The notes under the pieces: model-generated
Databases searched by the model: none
What the model was told of the DNA's origin: nothing
What the model saw: the letters and a program-made list of their open reading frames with translations, nothing else
Shown: positions 20,561 to 34,441 of the stretch, in pieces
Numbering within the stretch: the first letter of the stretch is position 1
Layout: each line of letters starts with the position of its first letter
Assembly: GCA_964017155.1 (NCBI GenBank)
Contig: OZ024860.1
Location: 53,981,293 to 54,045,292, forward strand
Source of the DNA: Oasisia sp. SBJ-2009
Lineage: Eukaryota > Annelida > Polychaeta > Sabellida > Siboglinidae
Direction of reading: 5' to 3'
Length of the DNA: 64,000 nucleotides
Made by a program: the position numbers and the translations under genes

Positions 20561-22236
20561 CGCTTCCCCAACTGATCCCCCGTTGACGGATCGGACTTTG
20601 TCGTTTTGCTCGATTTGTTTCCAAAAGTTGGCAAGACGACGCGCACGGTCAGTTGGTTTCGTCGAGAGAGTCGTAGTTACACCCCTTGCGTGGCACACGC
20701 CCGAGAAGACCGACCGGCGCGTCGAACTTGGCCGTTTCTCTCGATTCTCAAAACTGATCCCCCGTAGACGGATCGGACTTTGTCGTTTTCCTCGATTTGT
20801 GCAACTATCACCCTGTTAAGGTCGCCAAATGTCTTGACACCTCATCTAGTTAGTGGTTCATTATTACTCCCGCCGTTTACCCAGCGGTCGCCACGGAATT
20901 ATGTTGAAAAGAATGTAAACAGACATTTACGCTTCCCCAACTGATCCCCCGTTGACGGATCGGACTTTGTCGTTTTGCTCGATTTGTTTCCAAAAGTTGG
21001 CAAGACGACGCGCACGGTCAGTTGGTTTCGTCGAGAGAGTCGTAGTTACACTCCGTGCGTGGAATACGCCAGAGAAGACCGACCGGCGCGTCGAACTTGG
21101 CCGTTTCTCTCGATTCTCAAAACTGATCCCCCGTAAGCGGATCGGACTTTGTCGTTTTCCTCGATTTGTGCAACTATCACCCTGTTAAGGTCGCCAAATG
21201 CCTCGTCACCTCATCTAGTTAGTGGTTCATTATTACTCCCGCCGTTTACCCAGCGGTCGGCACGGAATTCTGTTGAAAAGAATGTAAACAGACTTCCCCA
21301 ACTGATCCCCCGTAGACGGATCGGACTTTGTCGTTTTCCTCGATTTGTTTCCAAAAGTTGGCAAGACGACGCGCACGGTCAGTTGGTTTCGTCGAGAGAG
21401 TCGTAGTTACACTCCGTGCGTGGAATACGCCCGAGAAGACCGACCGGCGCGTCGAACTTGGCCGTTTCTCTCGATTCTCAAAACTGATCCCCCGTAGACG
21501 GATCGGACTTTGTCGTTTTCCTCGATTTGTGCAACTATCACCCTGTTAAGGTCTCCAAATGCCTCGTCACCTAATCTAGTTAGTGGTTCATTATTACTCC
21601 CGCCGTTTACCCAGCGGTCGGCACGGAATGCTGTTGAAAAGAATGTAAACAGACTTCCCCAACTGATCCCCCGTAGACGGATCGGACTTTGTCGTTTTCC
21701 TCGATTTGTTTCCAAAAGTTGGCAAGACGACGCGCACGGTCAGTTGGTTTCGTCGAGAGAGTCGTAGTTACACTCCGTGCGTGGAATACGCCCGAGAAGA
21801 CCGACCGGCGCGTCGAACTTGACCGTTTCTCTCGATTCTCAAAACTGATCCCCCGTAGACGGATCGGACTTTGTGGTTTTCCTCGATTTGTGCAACTATC
21901 ACCCTGTTAAGGTCGCCAAATGCCTCGTCACCTCATCTAGTTAGTGGTTCATTATTACTCCCGCCGTTTACCCAGCGGTCGGCACGGAATTCTGTTGAAA
22001 AGAATGTAAACAGACTTCCCCAACTGATCCCCCGTAGACGGATCGGACTTTGTCGTTTTCCTCGATTTGTGCAACTATCACCCTGTTAAGGTCGCCAAAT
22101 GTCTTGACACCTCATCTAGTTAGTGGTTCATTATTACTCCCGCCGTTTACCCAGCGGTCGCCACGGAATTATGTTGAAAAGAATGTAAACAGACATTTAC
22201 GCTTCCCCAACTGATCCCCCGTTGACGGATCGGACT
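20561..22236 (+). repeat. P/Q satellite after the retroelement
   Basis: It resumes the interrupted Qx cell at CGCTTCCCC. It then has P-Qx (20598), P-Q (20967), P-Q (21328) and P-Q-Qx (21689, 21871, 22050). The stretch 20967-22236 is one 1270-bp unit like that at 9907-11176. Private variants include CACCTAATCTAG at ~21569 and CGAACTTGACCG at ~21814. Confidence 0.95.
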
Positions 22237-25200
22237 TTGTCGTTTTGCTCGATTTGTTTCCAAAAGTTGGCAAGACGACGCGCACGGTCAGTTGGTTTCG
22301 TCGAGAGAGTCGTAGTTACACTCCGTGCGTGGAATACGCCAGAGAAGACCGACCGGCGCGTCGAACTTGGCCGTTTCTCTCGATTCTCAAAACTGATCCC
22401 CCGTAAGCGGATCGGACTTTGTCGTTTTCCTCGATTTGTGCAACTATCACCCTGTTAAGGTCGCCAAATGCCTCGTCACCTCATCTAGTTAGTGGTTCAT
22501 TATTACTCCCGCCGTTTACCCAGCGGTCGGCACGGAATTCTGTTGAAAAGAATGTAAACAGACTTCCCCAACTGATCCCCCGTAGACGGATCGGACTTTG
22601 TCGTTTTCCTCGATTTGTTTCCAAAAGTTGGCAAGACGACGCGCACGGTCAGTTGGTTTCGTCGAGAGAGTCGTAGTTACACTCCGTGCGTGGAATACGC
22701 CCGAGAAGACCGACCGGCGCGTCGAACTTGGCCGTTTCTCTCGATTCTCAAAACTGCTCCCCCGTAGACGGATCGGACTTTGTCGTTTTCCTCGATTTGT
22801 GCAACTATCACCCTGTTAAGGTCGCCAAATGCCTCGTCACCTCATCTAGTTAGTGGTTCATTATTACTCCCGCCGTTTACCCAGCGGTCGGCACGGAATG
22901 CTGTTGAAAAGAATGTAAACAGACTTCCCCAACTGATCCCCCGTAGACGGATCGGACTTTGTCGTTTTCCTCGATTTGTTTCCAAAAGTTGGCAAGACGA
23001 CGCGCACGGTCAGTTGGTTTCGTCGAGAGAGTCGTAGTTACACTCCGTGCGTGGAATACGCCCGAGAAGACCGACCGGCGCGTCGAACTTGGCCGTTTCT
23101 CTCGATTCTCAAAACTGATCCCCCGTAGACGGATCGGACTTTGTGGTTTTCCTCGATTTGTGCAACTATCACCCTGTTAAGGTCGCCAAATGCCTCGTCA
23201 CCTCATCTAGTTAGTGGTTCATTATTACTCCCGCCGTTTACCCAGCGGTCGGCACGGAATTCTGTTGAAAATAATGTAAACAGACTTCCCCAACTGATCC
23301 CCCGTAGACGGATCGGACTTTGTCGTTTTCCTCGATTTGTTTCCAAAAGTTGGCAAGACGACGCGCACGGTCAGATGGTTTCGTCGAGAGAGTCGTAGTT
23401 ACACTCCGTGTGTGGAATACGCCCGAGAAGACCGACCGGCGCGTCGAACTTGGCCGTTTCTCTCGATTCACAAAACTGATCCCCGGTAGACGGATCGGAC
23501 TTTGTCGTTTTCCTCGATTTGTGCAACTATCACCCTGTTAAGGTCGCCAAGTGCCTCGTCACCTCATCTAGTTAGTGGTTCATTATTACTCCCGCCGTTT
23601 ACCCAGCGGTCGGCACGGAATTCTGTTGAAAAGAATGTAAACATACTTCCCCAACTGATCCCCCGTAGACGGATCGGACTTTGTCGTTTTGCTCGATTTG
23701 TTTCCAAAAGTTGGCAAGACGACGCGCACGGTCAGTTGGTTTCGTCGAGAGAGTCGTAGTTACACTCCGTGCGTGGAATACGCCCGAGAAGACCGACCGG
23801 CGAGTCGAACGTGGCCGTTTCTCTCGATTCTCAAAACTGATCCCCCGTAGACGGATCGGACTTTGTCGTTTTCCTCGATTTGTGCAACTATCACCCTGTT
23901 AAGGTCGCCAAATGCCTCGTCACCTCATCTAGTTAGTGGTTCATTATTACTCCCGCCGTTTACCCAGCGGTCGCCACGGAATTCTGTTGAAAAGAATGTA
24001 AACAGACATTTACGCTTCCCCAACTGATCCCCCGTAGACTGATCGGACTTTGTCGTTTTCCTCGATTTGTTTCCAAAAGTTGGCAAGACGACGCGCACGG
24101 TCAGTTGGTTTCGTCGAGAGAGTCGTAGTTACACCCCTTGCGTGGCACACGCCCGAGAAGACCGACCGGCGCGTCGAACTTGGCCGTTTCTCTCGATTCT
24201 CAAAACTGATCCCCCGTAGACGGATCGGACTTTGTCGTTTTCCTCGATTTGTGCAACTATCACCCTGTTAAGGTCGCCAAATGTCTTGACACCTCATCTA
24301 GTTAGTGGTTCATTATTACTCCCGCCGTTTACCCAGCGGTCGCCACGGAATTATGTTGAAAAGAATGTAAACAGACATTTACGCTTCCCCAACTGATCCC
24401 CCGTTGACGGATCGGACTTTGTCGTTTTGCTCGATTTGTTTCCAAAAGTTGGCAAGACGACGCGCACGGTCAGTTGGTTTCGTCGAGAGAGTCGTAGTTA
24501 CACTCCGTGCGTGGAATACGCCAGAGAAGACCGACCGGCGCGTCGAACTTGGCCGTTTCTCTCGATTCTCAAAACTGATCCCCCGTAAGCGGATCGGACT
24601 TTGTCGTTTTCCTCGATTTGTGCAACTATCACCCTGTTAAGGTCGCCAAATGCCTCGTCACCTCATCTAGTTAGTGGTTCATTATTACTCCCGCCGTTTA
24701 CCCAGCGGTCGGCACGGAATTCTGTTGAAAAGAATGTAAACAGACTTCCCCAACTGATCCCCCGTAGACGGATCGGACTTTGTCGTTTTCCTCGATTTGT
24801 TTCCAAAAGTTGGCAAGACGACGCGCACGGTCAGTTGGTTTCGTCGAGAGAGTCGTAGTTACACTCCGTGCGTGGAATACGCCCGAGAAGACCGACCGGC
24901 GCGTCGAACTTGGCCGTTTCTCTCGATTCTCAAAACTGCTCCCCCGTAGACGGATCGGACTTTGTCGTTTTCCTCGATTTGTGCAACTATCACCCTGTTA
25001 AGGTCGCCAAATGCCTCGTCACCTCATCTAGTTAGTGGTTCATTATTACTCCCGCCGTTTACCCAGCGGTCGGCACGGAATGCTGTTGAAAAGAATGTAA
25101 ACAGACTTCCCCAACTGATCCCCCGTAGACGGATCGGACTTTGTCGTTTTCCTCGATTTGTTTCCAAAAGTTGGCAAGACGACGCGCACGGTCAGTTGGT

Positions 25201-26600
25201 TTCGTCGAGAGAGTCGTAGTTACACTCCGTGCGTGGAATACGCCCGAGAAGACCGACCGGCGCGTCGAACTTGGCCGTTTCTCTCGATTCTCAAAACTGA
25301 TCCCCCGTAGACGGATCGGACTTTGTGGTTTTCCTCGATTTGTGCAACTATCACCCTGTTAAGGTCGCCAAATGCCTCGTCACCTCATCTAGTTAGTGGT
25401 TCATTATTACTCCCGCCGTTTACCCAGCGGTCGGCACGGAATTCTGTTGAAAATAATGTAAACAGACTTCCCCAACTGATCCCCCGTAGACGGATCGGAC
25501 TTTGTCGTTTTCCTCGATTTGTTTCCAAAAGTTGGCAAGACGACGCGCACGGTCAGATGGTTTCGTCGAGAGAGTCGTAGTTACACTCCGTGTGTGGAAT
25601 ACGCCCGAGAAGACCGACCGGCGCGTCGAACTTGGCCGTTTCTCTCGATTCACAAAACTGATCCCCGGTAGACGGATCGGACTTTGTCGTTTTCCTCGAT
25701 TTGTGCAACTATCACCCTGTTAAGGTCGCCAAGTGCCTCGTCACCTCATCTAGTTAGTGGTTCATTATTACTCCCGCCGTTTACCCAGCGGTCGGCACGG
25801 AATTCTGTTGAAAAGAATGTAAACATACTTCCCCAACTGATCCCCCGTAGACGGATCGGACTTTGTCGTTTTGCTCGATTTGTTTCCAAAAGTTGGCAAG
25901 ACGACGCGCACGGTCAGTTGGTTTCGTCGAGAGAGTCGTAGTTACACTCCGTGCGTGGAATACGCCCGAGAAGACCGACCGGCGAGTCGAACGTGGCCGT
26001 TTCTCTCGATTCTCAAAACTGATCCCCCGTAGACGGATCGGACTTTGTCGTTTTCCTCGATTTGTGCAACTATCACCCTGTTAAGGTCGCCAAATGCCTC
26101 GTCACCTCATCTAGTTAGTGGTTCATTATTACTCCCGCCGTTTACCCAGCGGTCGCCACGGAATTCTGTTGAAAAGAATGTAAACAGACATTTACGCTTC
26201 CCCAACTGATCCCCCGTAGACTGATCGGACTTTGTCGTTTTCCTCGATTTGTTTCCAAAAGTTGGCAAGACGACGCGCACGGTCAGTTGGTTTCGTCGAG
26301 AGAGTCGTAGTTACACCCCTTGCGTGGCACACGCCCGAGAAGACCGACCGGCGCGTCGAACTTGGCCGTTTCTCTCGATTCTCAAAACTGATCCCCCGTA
26401 GACGGATCGGACTTTGTCGTTTTCCTCGATTTGTGCAACTATCACCCTGTTAAGGTCGCCAAATGTCTTGACACCTCATCTAGTTAGTGGTTCATTATTA
26501 CTCCCGCCGTTTACCCAGCGGTCGCCACGGAATTCTGTTGAAAAGAATGTAAACAGACATTTACGCTTCCCCAACTGATCCCCCGTTGACGGATCGGACT
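22237..26600 (+). repeat. 2182-bp higher-order repeat, two tandem copies
   Basis: Copies run 22237-24418 and 24419-26600. Each has four P-Q dimers and then two P-Qx dimers. Both carry AAAACTGCTCCCCCG (~22753 and ~24935) and CTCCGTGTGTGG (~23404 and ~25586), which I saw nowhere else. This shows direct duplication of one parent block. The plan is the ~2.54-kb HOR minus one P-Qx dimer. A further partial copy starts at 26601 but diverges within its first Q cell (CATCCAGTTAG, ~26846). Confidence 0.9.
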
Positions 26601-26961
26601 TTGTCGTTTTGCTCGATTTGTTTCCAAAAGTTGGCAAGACGACGCGCACGGTCAGTTGGTTTCGTCGAGAGAGTCGTAGTTACACTCCGTGCGTGGAATA
26701 CGCCAGAGAAGACCGACCGGCGCGTCGAACTTGGCCGTTTCTCTCGATTCTCAAAACTGATCCCCCGTAAGCGGATCGGACTTTGTCGTTTTCCTCGATT
26801 TGTGCAACTATCACCCTGTTAAGGTCGCCAAATGCCTCGTCACCTCATCCAGTTAGTGGTTCATTATTACTCCCGCCGTTTACCCAGCGGTCGGCACGGA
26901 ATTCTGTTGAAAAGAATGTAAACAGACTTCCCCAACTGATCCCCCGTAGACGGATCGGACT
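26601..26961 (+). repeat. P-Q unit between HOR blocks
   Basis: One 361-bp dimer joining the 2182-bp and 4744-bp blocks. Its Q cell has the private variant CATCCAGTTAG in place of CATCTAGTTAG. Confidence 0.85.
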
Positions 26962-29528
26962 TTGTCGTTTTCCTCGATTTGTTTCCAAAAGTTGGCAAGA
27001 CGACGCGCACGGTCAGTTGGTTTCGTCGAGAGAGTCGTAGTTACACTCCGTGCGTGGAATACGCCCGAGAAGACCGACCGGCGCGTCGAACTTGGCCGTT
27101 TCTCTCGATTCTCAAAAGTGATCCCCCGTAGACGGATCGGACTTTGTCGTTTTCCTCGATTTGTGCAACTATCACCCTGTTAAGGTCGCCAAGTGCCTCG
27201 TCACCTCATCTAGTTAGTGGTTCATTATTACTCCCGCCGTTTACCCAGCGGTCGGCACGGAATGCTGTTGAAAAGAATGTAAACAGACTTCCCCAACTGA
27301 TCCCCCGTAGACGGATCGGACTTTGTCGTTTTCCTCGATTTGTTTCCAAAAGTTGGCAAGACGACGCGCACGGTCAGTTGGTTTCGTCGAGAGAGTCGTA
27401 GTTACACTCCGTGCGTGGAATACGCCCGAGAAGACCGACCGGCGAGTCGAACGTGGCCGTTTCTCTCGATTCTCAAAACTGATCCCCCGTAGACGGATCG
27501 GACTTTGTCGTTTTCCTCGATTTGTGCAACTATCACCCTGTTAAGGTCGCCAAATGCCTCGTCACCTCATCTAGTTAGTGGTTCATTATTACTCCCGCCG
27601 TTTACCCAGCGGTCGCCACGGAATTCTGTTGAAAAGAATGTAAACAGACATTTACGCTTCCCCAACTGATCCCCCGTAGACTGATCGGACTTTGTCGTTT
27701 TCCTCGATTTGTTTCCAAAAGTTGGCAAGACGACGCGCACGGTCAGTTGGTTTCGTCGAGAGAGTCGTAGTTACACCCCTTGCGTGGCACACGCCCGAGA
27801 AGACCGACCGGCGCGTCGAACTTGGCCGTTTCTCTCGATTCTCAAAACTGATCCCCCGTAGACGGATCGGACTTTGTCGTTTTCCTCGATTTGTGCAACT
27901 ATCACCCTGTTAAGGTCGCCAAATGTCTTGACACCTCATCTAGTTAGTGGTTCATTATTACTCCCGCCGTTTACCCAGCGGTCGCCACGGAATTCTGTTG
28001 AAAAGAATGTAAACAGACATTTACGCTTCCCCAACTGATCCCCCGTTGACGGATCGGACTTTGTCGTTTTCCTCGATATGTTTCCAAAAGTTGGCAAGAC
28101 GACGCGCACGGTCAGTTGGTTTCGTCGAGAGAGTCGTAGTTACACCCCTTGCGTGGCACACGCCCGAGAAGACCGACCGGCGCGTCGAACTTGGCCGTTT
28201 CTCTCGATTCTCAAAACTGATCCCCCGTAGACGGATCGGACTTTGTCGTTTTCCTCGATTTGTGCAACTATCACCCTGTTAAGGTCGCCAAATGTCTTGA
28301 CACCTCATCTAGTTAGTGGTTCATTATTACTCCCGCCGTTTACCCAGCGGTCGCCACGGAATTATGTTGAAAAGAATGTAAACAGACATTTACGCTTCCC
28401 CAACTGATCCCCCGTTGACGGATCGGACTTTGTCGTTTTGCTCGATTTGTTTCCAAAAGTTGGCAAGACGACGCGCACGGTCAGTTGGTTTCGTCGAGAG
28501 AGTCGTAGTTACACCCCTTGCGTGGCACACGCCCGAGAAGACCGACCGGCGCGTCGAACTTGGCCGTTTCTCTCGATTCTCAAAACTGATCCCCCGTAGA
28601 CGGATCGGACTTTGTCGTTTTCCTCGATTTGTGCAACTATCACCCTGTTAAGGTCGCCAAATGTCTTGACACCTCATCTAGTTAGTGGTTCATTATTACT
28701 CCCGCCGTTTACCCAGCGGTCGCCACGGAATTCTGTTGAAAAGAATGTAAACAGACATTTACGCTTCCCCAACTGATCCCCCGTTGACGGATCGGACTTT
28801 GTCGTTTTCCTCGATATGTTTCCAAAAGTTGGCAAGACGACGCGCACGGTCAGTTGGTTTCGTCGAGAGAGTCGTAGTTACACCCCTTGCGTGGCACACG
28901 CCCGAGAAGACCGACCGGCGCGTCGAACTTGGCCGTTTCTCTCGATTCTCAAAACTGATCCCCCGTAGACGGATCGGACTTTGTCGTTTTCCTCGATTTG
29001 TGCAACTATCACCCTGTTAAGGTCGCCAAATGTCTTGACACCTCATCTAGTTAGTGGTTCATTATTACTCCCGCCGTTTACCCAGCGGTCGCCACGGAAT
29101 TATGTTGAAAAGAATGTAAACAGACATTTACGCTTCCCCAACTGATCCCCCGTTGACGGATCGGACTTTGTCGTTTTGCTCGATTTGTTTCCAAAAGTTG
29201 GCAAGACGACGCGCACGGTCAGTTGGTTTCGTCGAGAGAGTCGTAGTTACACTCCGTGCGTGGAATACGCCAGAGAAGACCGACCGGCGCGTCGAACTTG
29301 GCCGTTTCTCTCGATTCTCAAAACTGATCCCCCGTAAGCGGATCGGACTTTGTCGTTTTCCTCGATTTGTGCAACTATCACCCTGTTAAGGTCGCCAAAT
29401 GCCTCGTCACCTCATCTAGTTAGTGGTTCATTATTACTCCCGCCGTTTACCCAGCGGTCGGCACGGAATGCTGTTGAAAAGAATGTAAACAGACTTCCCC
29501 AACTGATCCCCCGTAGACGGATCGGACT

Positions 29529-29697
29529 TTGTCGTTTTCCTCGATTTGTTTCCAAAAGTTGGCAAGACGACGCGCACGGTCAGTTGGTTTCGTCGAGAGA
29601 GTCGTAGTTACACTCCGTGCGAGAAGACCGACCGGCGCGTCGAACTTGGCCGTTTCTCTCGATTCTCAAAACTGATCCCCCGTAGACGGATCGGACT
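29529..29697 (+). repeat. P cell with 13-bp deletion (169 bp)
   Basis: The same 13-bp deletion as at 14450, followed by a Q cell with GTGG in the core and GAAAATAATG near its end, as in every other deleted copy. Confidence 0.9.
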
Positions 29698-32600
29698 TTG
29701 TGGTTTTCCTCGATTTGTGCAACTATCACCCTGTTAAGGTCGCCAAATGCCTCGTCACCTCATCTAGTTAGTGGTTCATTATTACTCCCGCCGTTTACCC
29801 AGCGGTCGGCACGGAATTCTGTTGAAAATAATGTAAACAGACTTCCCCAACTGATCCCCCGTAGACGGATCGGACTTTGTCGTTTTCCTCGATTTGTTTC
29901 CAAAAGTTGGCAAGACGACGCGCACGGTCAGATGGTTTCGTCGAGAGAGTCGTAGTTACACTCCGTGCGTGAAATACGCCCGAGAAGACCGACCGGCGCG
30001 TCGAACTTGGCCGTTTCTCTCGATTCACAAAACTGATCTCCCGTAGACGGATCGGACTTTGTCGTTTTCCTCGATTTGTGCAACTATCACCCTGTTAAGG
30101 TCGCCAAGTGCCTCGTCACCTCATCTAGTTAGTGGTTCATTATTACTCCCGCCGTTTACCCAGCGGTCGGCACGGAATTCTGTTGAAAAGAATGTAAACA
30201 TACTTCCCCAACTGATCCCCCGTAGACGGATCGGACTTTGTCGTTTTGCTCGATTTGTTTCCAAAAGTTGGCAAGACGACGCGCACGGTCAGTTGGTTTC
30301 GTCGAGAGAGTCGTAGTTACACTCCGTGCGTGGAATACGCCCGAGAAGACCGACCGGCGAGTCGAACGTGGCCGTTTCTCTCGATTCTCAAAACTGATCC
30401 CCCGTAGACGGATCGGACTTTGTCGTTTTCCTCGATTTGTGCAACTATCACCCTGTTAAGGTCGCCAAATGCCTCGTCACCTCATCTAGTTAGTGGTTCA
30501 TTATTACTCCCGCCGTTTACCCAGCGGTCGCCACGGAATTCTGTTGAAAAGAATGTAAACAGACATTTACGCTTCCCCAACTGATCCCCCGTAGACTGAT
30601 CGGACTTTGTCGTTTTCCTCGATTTGTTTCCAAAAGTTGGCAAGACGACGCGCACGGTCAGTTGGTTTCGTCGAGAGAGTCGTAGTTACACCCCTTGCGT
30701 GGCACACGCCCGAGAAGACCGACCGGCGCGTCGAACTTGGCCGTTTCTCTCGATTCTCAAAACTGATCCCCCGTAGACGGATCGGACTTTGTCGTTTTCC
30801 TCGATTTGTGCAACTATCACCCTGTTAAGGTCGCCAAATGTCTTGACACCTCATCTAGTTAGTGGTTCATTATTACTCCCGCCGTTTACCCAGCGGTCGC
30901 CACGGAATTCTGTTGAAAAGAATGTAAACAGACATTTACGCTTCCCCAACTGATCTCCCGTTGACGGATCGGACTTTGTCGTTTTCCTCGATATGTTTCC
31001 AAAAGTTGGCAAGACGACGCGCACGGTCAGTTGGTTTCGTCGAGAGAGTCGTAGTTACACCCCTTGCGTGGCACACGCCCGAGAAGACCGACCGGCGCGT
31101 CGAACTTGGCCGTTTCTCTCGATTCTCAAAACTGATCCCCCGTAGACGGATCGGACTTTGTCGTTTTCCTCGATTTGTGCAACTATCACCCTGTTAAGGT
31201 CGCCAAATGTCTTGACACCTCATCTAGTTAGTGGTTCATTATTACTCCCGCCGTTTACCCAGCGGTCGCCACGGAATTATGTTGAAAAGAATGTAAACAG
31301 ACATTTACGCTTCCCCAACTGATCCCCCGTTGACGGATCGGACTTTGTCGTTTTGCTCGATTTGTTTCCAAAAGTTGGCAAGACGACGCGCACGGTCAGT
31401 TGGTTTCGTCGAGAGAGTCGTAGTTACACTCCGTGCGTGGAATACGCCAGAGAAGACCGACCGGCGCGTCGAACTTGGCCGTTTCTCTCGATTCTCAAAA
31501 CTGATCCCCCGTAGACGGATCGGACTTTGTGGTTTTCCTCGATTTGTGCAACTATCACCCTGTTAAGGTCGCCAAATGCCTCGTCACCTCATCTAGTTAG
31601 TGGTTCATTATTACTCCCGCCGTTTACCCAGCGGTCGGCACGGAATTCTGTTGAAAATAATGTAAACAGACTTCCCCAACTGATCCCCCGTAGACGGATC
31701 GGACTTTGTCGTTTTCCTCGATTTGTTTCCAAAAGTTGGCAAGACGACGCGCACGGTCAGTTGGTTTCGTCGAGAGAGTCGTAGTTACACTCCGTGCGTG
31801 GAATACGCCCGAGAAGACCGACCGGCGCGTCGAACTTGGCCGTTTCTCTCGATTCTCAAAAGTGATCCCCCGTAGACGGATCGGACTTTGTCGTTTTCCT
31901 CGATTTGTGCAACTATCACCCTGTTAAGGTCGCCAAGTGCCTCGTCACCTCATCTAGTTAGTGGTTCATTATTACTCCCGCCGTTTACCCAGCGGTCGGC
32001 ACGGAATGCTGTTGAAAAGAATGTAAACAGACTTCCCCAACTGATCCCCCGTAGACGGATCGGACTTTGTCGTTTTCCTCGATTTGTTTCCAAAAGTTGG
32101 CAAGACGACGCGCACGGTCAGTTGGTTTCGTCGAGAGAGTCGTAGTTACACTCCGTGCGTGGAATACGCCCGAGAAGACCGACCGGCGAGTCGAACGTGG
32201 CCGTTTCTCTCGATTCTCAAAACTGATCCCCCGTAGACGGATCGGACTTTGTCGTTTTCCTCGATTTGTGCAACTATCACCCTGTTAAGGTCGCCAAATG
32301 CCTCGTCACCTCATCTAGTTAGTGGTTCATTATTACTCCCGCCGTTTACCCAGCGGTCGCCACGGAATTCTGTTGAAAAGAATGTAAACAGACATTTACG
32401 CTTCCCCAACTGATCCCCCGTAGACTGATCGGACTTTGTCGTTTTCCTTGATTTGTTTCCAAAAGTTGGCAAGACGACGCGCACGGTCAGTTGGTTTCGT
32501 CGAGAGAGTCGTAGTTACACCCCTTGCGTGGCACACGCCCGAGAAGACCGACCGGCGCGTCGAACTTGGCCGTTTCTCTCGATTCTCAAAACTGATCCCC

Positions 32601-34272
32601 CGTAGACGGATCGGACTTTGTCGTTTTCCTCGATTTGTGCAACTATCACCCTGTTAAGGTCGCCAAATGTCTTGACACCTCATCTAGTTAGTGGTTCATT
32701 ATTACTCCCGCCGTTTACCCAGCGGTCGCCACGGAATTCTGTTGAAAAGAATGTAAACAGACATTTACGCTTCCCCAACTGATCCCCCGTTGACGGATCG
32801 GACTTTGTCGTTTTCCTCGATATGTTTCCAAAAGTTGGCAAGACGACGCGCACGGTCAGTTGGTTTCGTCGAGAGAGTCGTAGTTACACCCCTTGCGTGG
32901 CACACGCCCGAGAAGACCGACCGGCGCGTCGAACTTGGCCGTTTCTCTCGATTCTCAAAACTGATCCCCCGTAGACGGATCGGACTTTGTCGTTTTCCTC
33001 GATTTGTGCAACTATCACCCTGTTAAGGTCGCCAAATGTCTTGACACCTCATCTAGTTAGTGGTTCATTATTACTCCCGCCGTTTACCCAGCGGTCGCCA
33101 CGGAATTATGTTGAAAAGAATGTAAACAGACATTTACGCTTCCCCAACTGATCCCCCGTTGACGGATCGGACTTTGTCGTTTTGCTCGATTTGTTTCCAA
33201 AAGTTGGCAAGACGACGCGCACGGTCAGTTGGTTTCGTCGAGAGAGTCGTAGTTACACCCCTTGCGTGGCACACGCCCGAGAAGACCGACCGGCGCGTCG
33301 AACTTGGCCGTTTCTCTCGATTCTCAAAACTGATCCCCCGTAGACGGATCGGACTTTGTCGTTTTCCTCGATTTGTGCAACTATCACCCTGTTAAGGTCG
33401 CCAAATGTCTTGACACCTCATCTAGTTAGTGGTTCATTATTACTCCCGCCGTTTACCCAGCGGTCGCCACGGAATTCTGTTGAAAAGAATGTAAACAGAC
33501 ATTTACGCTTCCCCAACTGATCCCCCGTTGACGGATCGGACTTTGTCGTTTTCCTCGATATGTTTCCAAAAGTTGGCAAGACGACGCGCACGGTCAGTTG
33601 GTTTCGTCGAGAGAGTCGTAGTTACACCCCTTGCGTGGCACACGCCCGAGAAGACCGACCGGCGCGTCGAACTTGGCCGTTTCTCTCGATTCTCAAAACT
33701 GATCCCCCGTAGACGGATCGGACTTTGTCGTTTTCCTCGATTTGTGCAACTATCACCCTGTTAAGGTCGCCAAATGTCTTGACACCTCATCTAGTTAGTG
33801 GTTCATTATTACTCCCGCCGTTTACCCAGCGGTCGCCACGGAATTATGTTGAAAAGAATGTAAACAGACATTTACGCTTCCCCAACTGATCCCCCGTTGA
33901 CGGATCGGACTTTGTCGTTTTGCTCGATTTGTTTCCAAAAGTTGGCAAGACGACGCGCACGGTCAGTTGGTTTCGTCGAGAGAGTCGTAGTTACACTCCG
34001 TGCGTGGAATACGCCAGAGAAGACCGACCGGCGCGTCGAACTTGGCCGTTTCTCTCGATTCTCAAAACTGATCCCCCGTAAGCGGATCGGACTTTGTCGT
34101 TTTCCTCGATTTGTGCAACTATCACCCTGTTAAGGTCGCCAAATGCCTCGTCACCTCATCTAGTTAGTGGTTCATTATTACTCCCGCCGTTTACCCAGCG
34201 GTCGGCACGGAATGCTGTTGAAAAGAATGTAAACAGACTTCCCCAACTGATCCCCCGTAGACGGATCGGACT

Positions 34273-34441
34273 TTGTCGTTTTCCTCGATTTGTTTCCAAA
34301 AGTTGGCAAGACGACGCGCACGGTCAGTTGGTTTCGTCGAGAGAGTCGTAGTTACACTCCGTGCGAGAAGACCGACCGGCGCGTCGAACTTGGCCGTTTC
34401 TCTCGATTCTCAAAACTGATCCCCCGTAGACGGATCGGACT
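34273..34441 (+). repeat. P cell with 13-bp deletion (169 bp)
   Basis: The partner of the cell at 29529, exactly 4744 bp later. Confidence 0.9.

Noticed and set aside
20406..20624. Minus-strand 72-codon open frame across the LINE tail and satellite
   Set aside because: It crosses the AT-rich 3' UTR, the TAA tail and the satellite core. This is a chance frame over three unrelated sequences.
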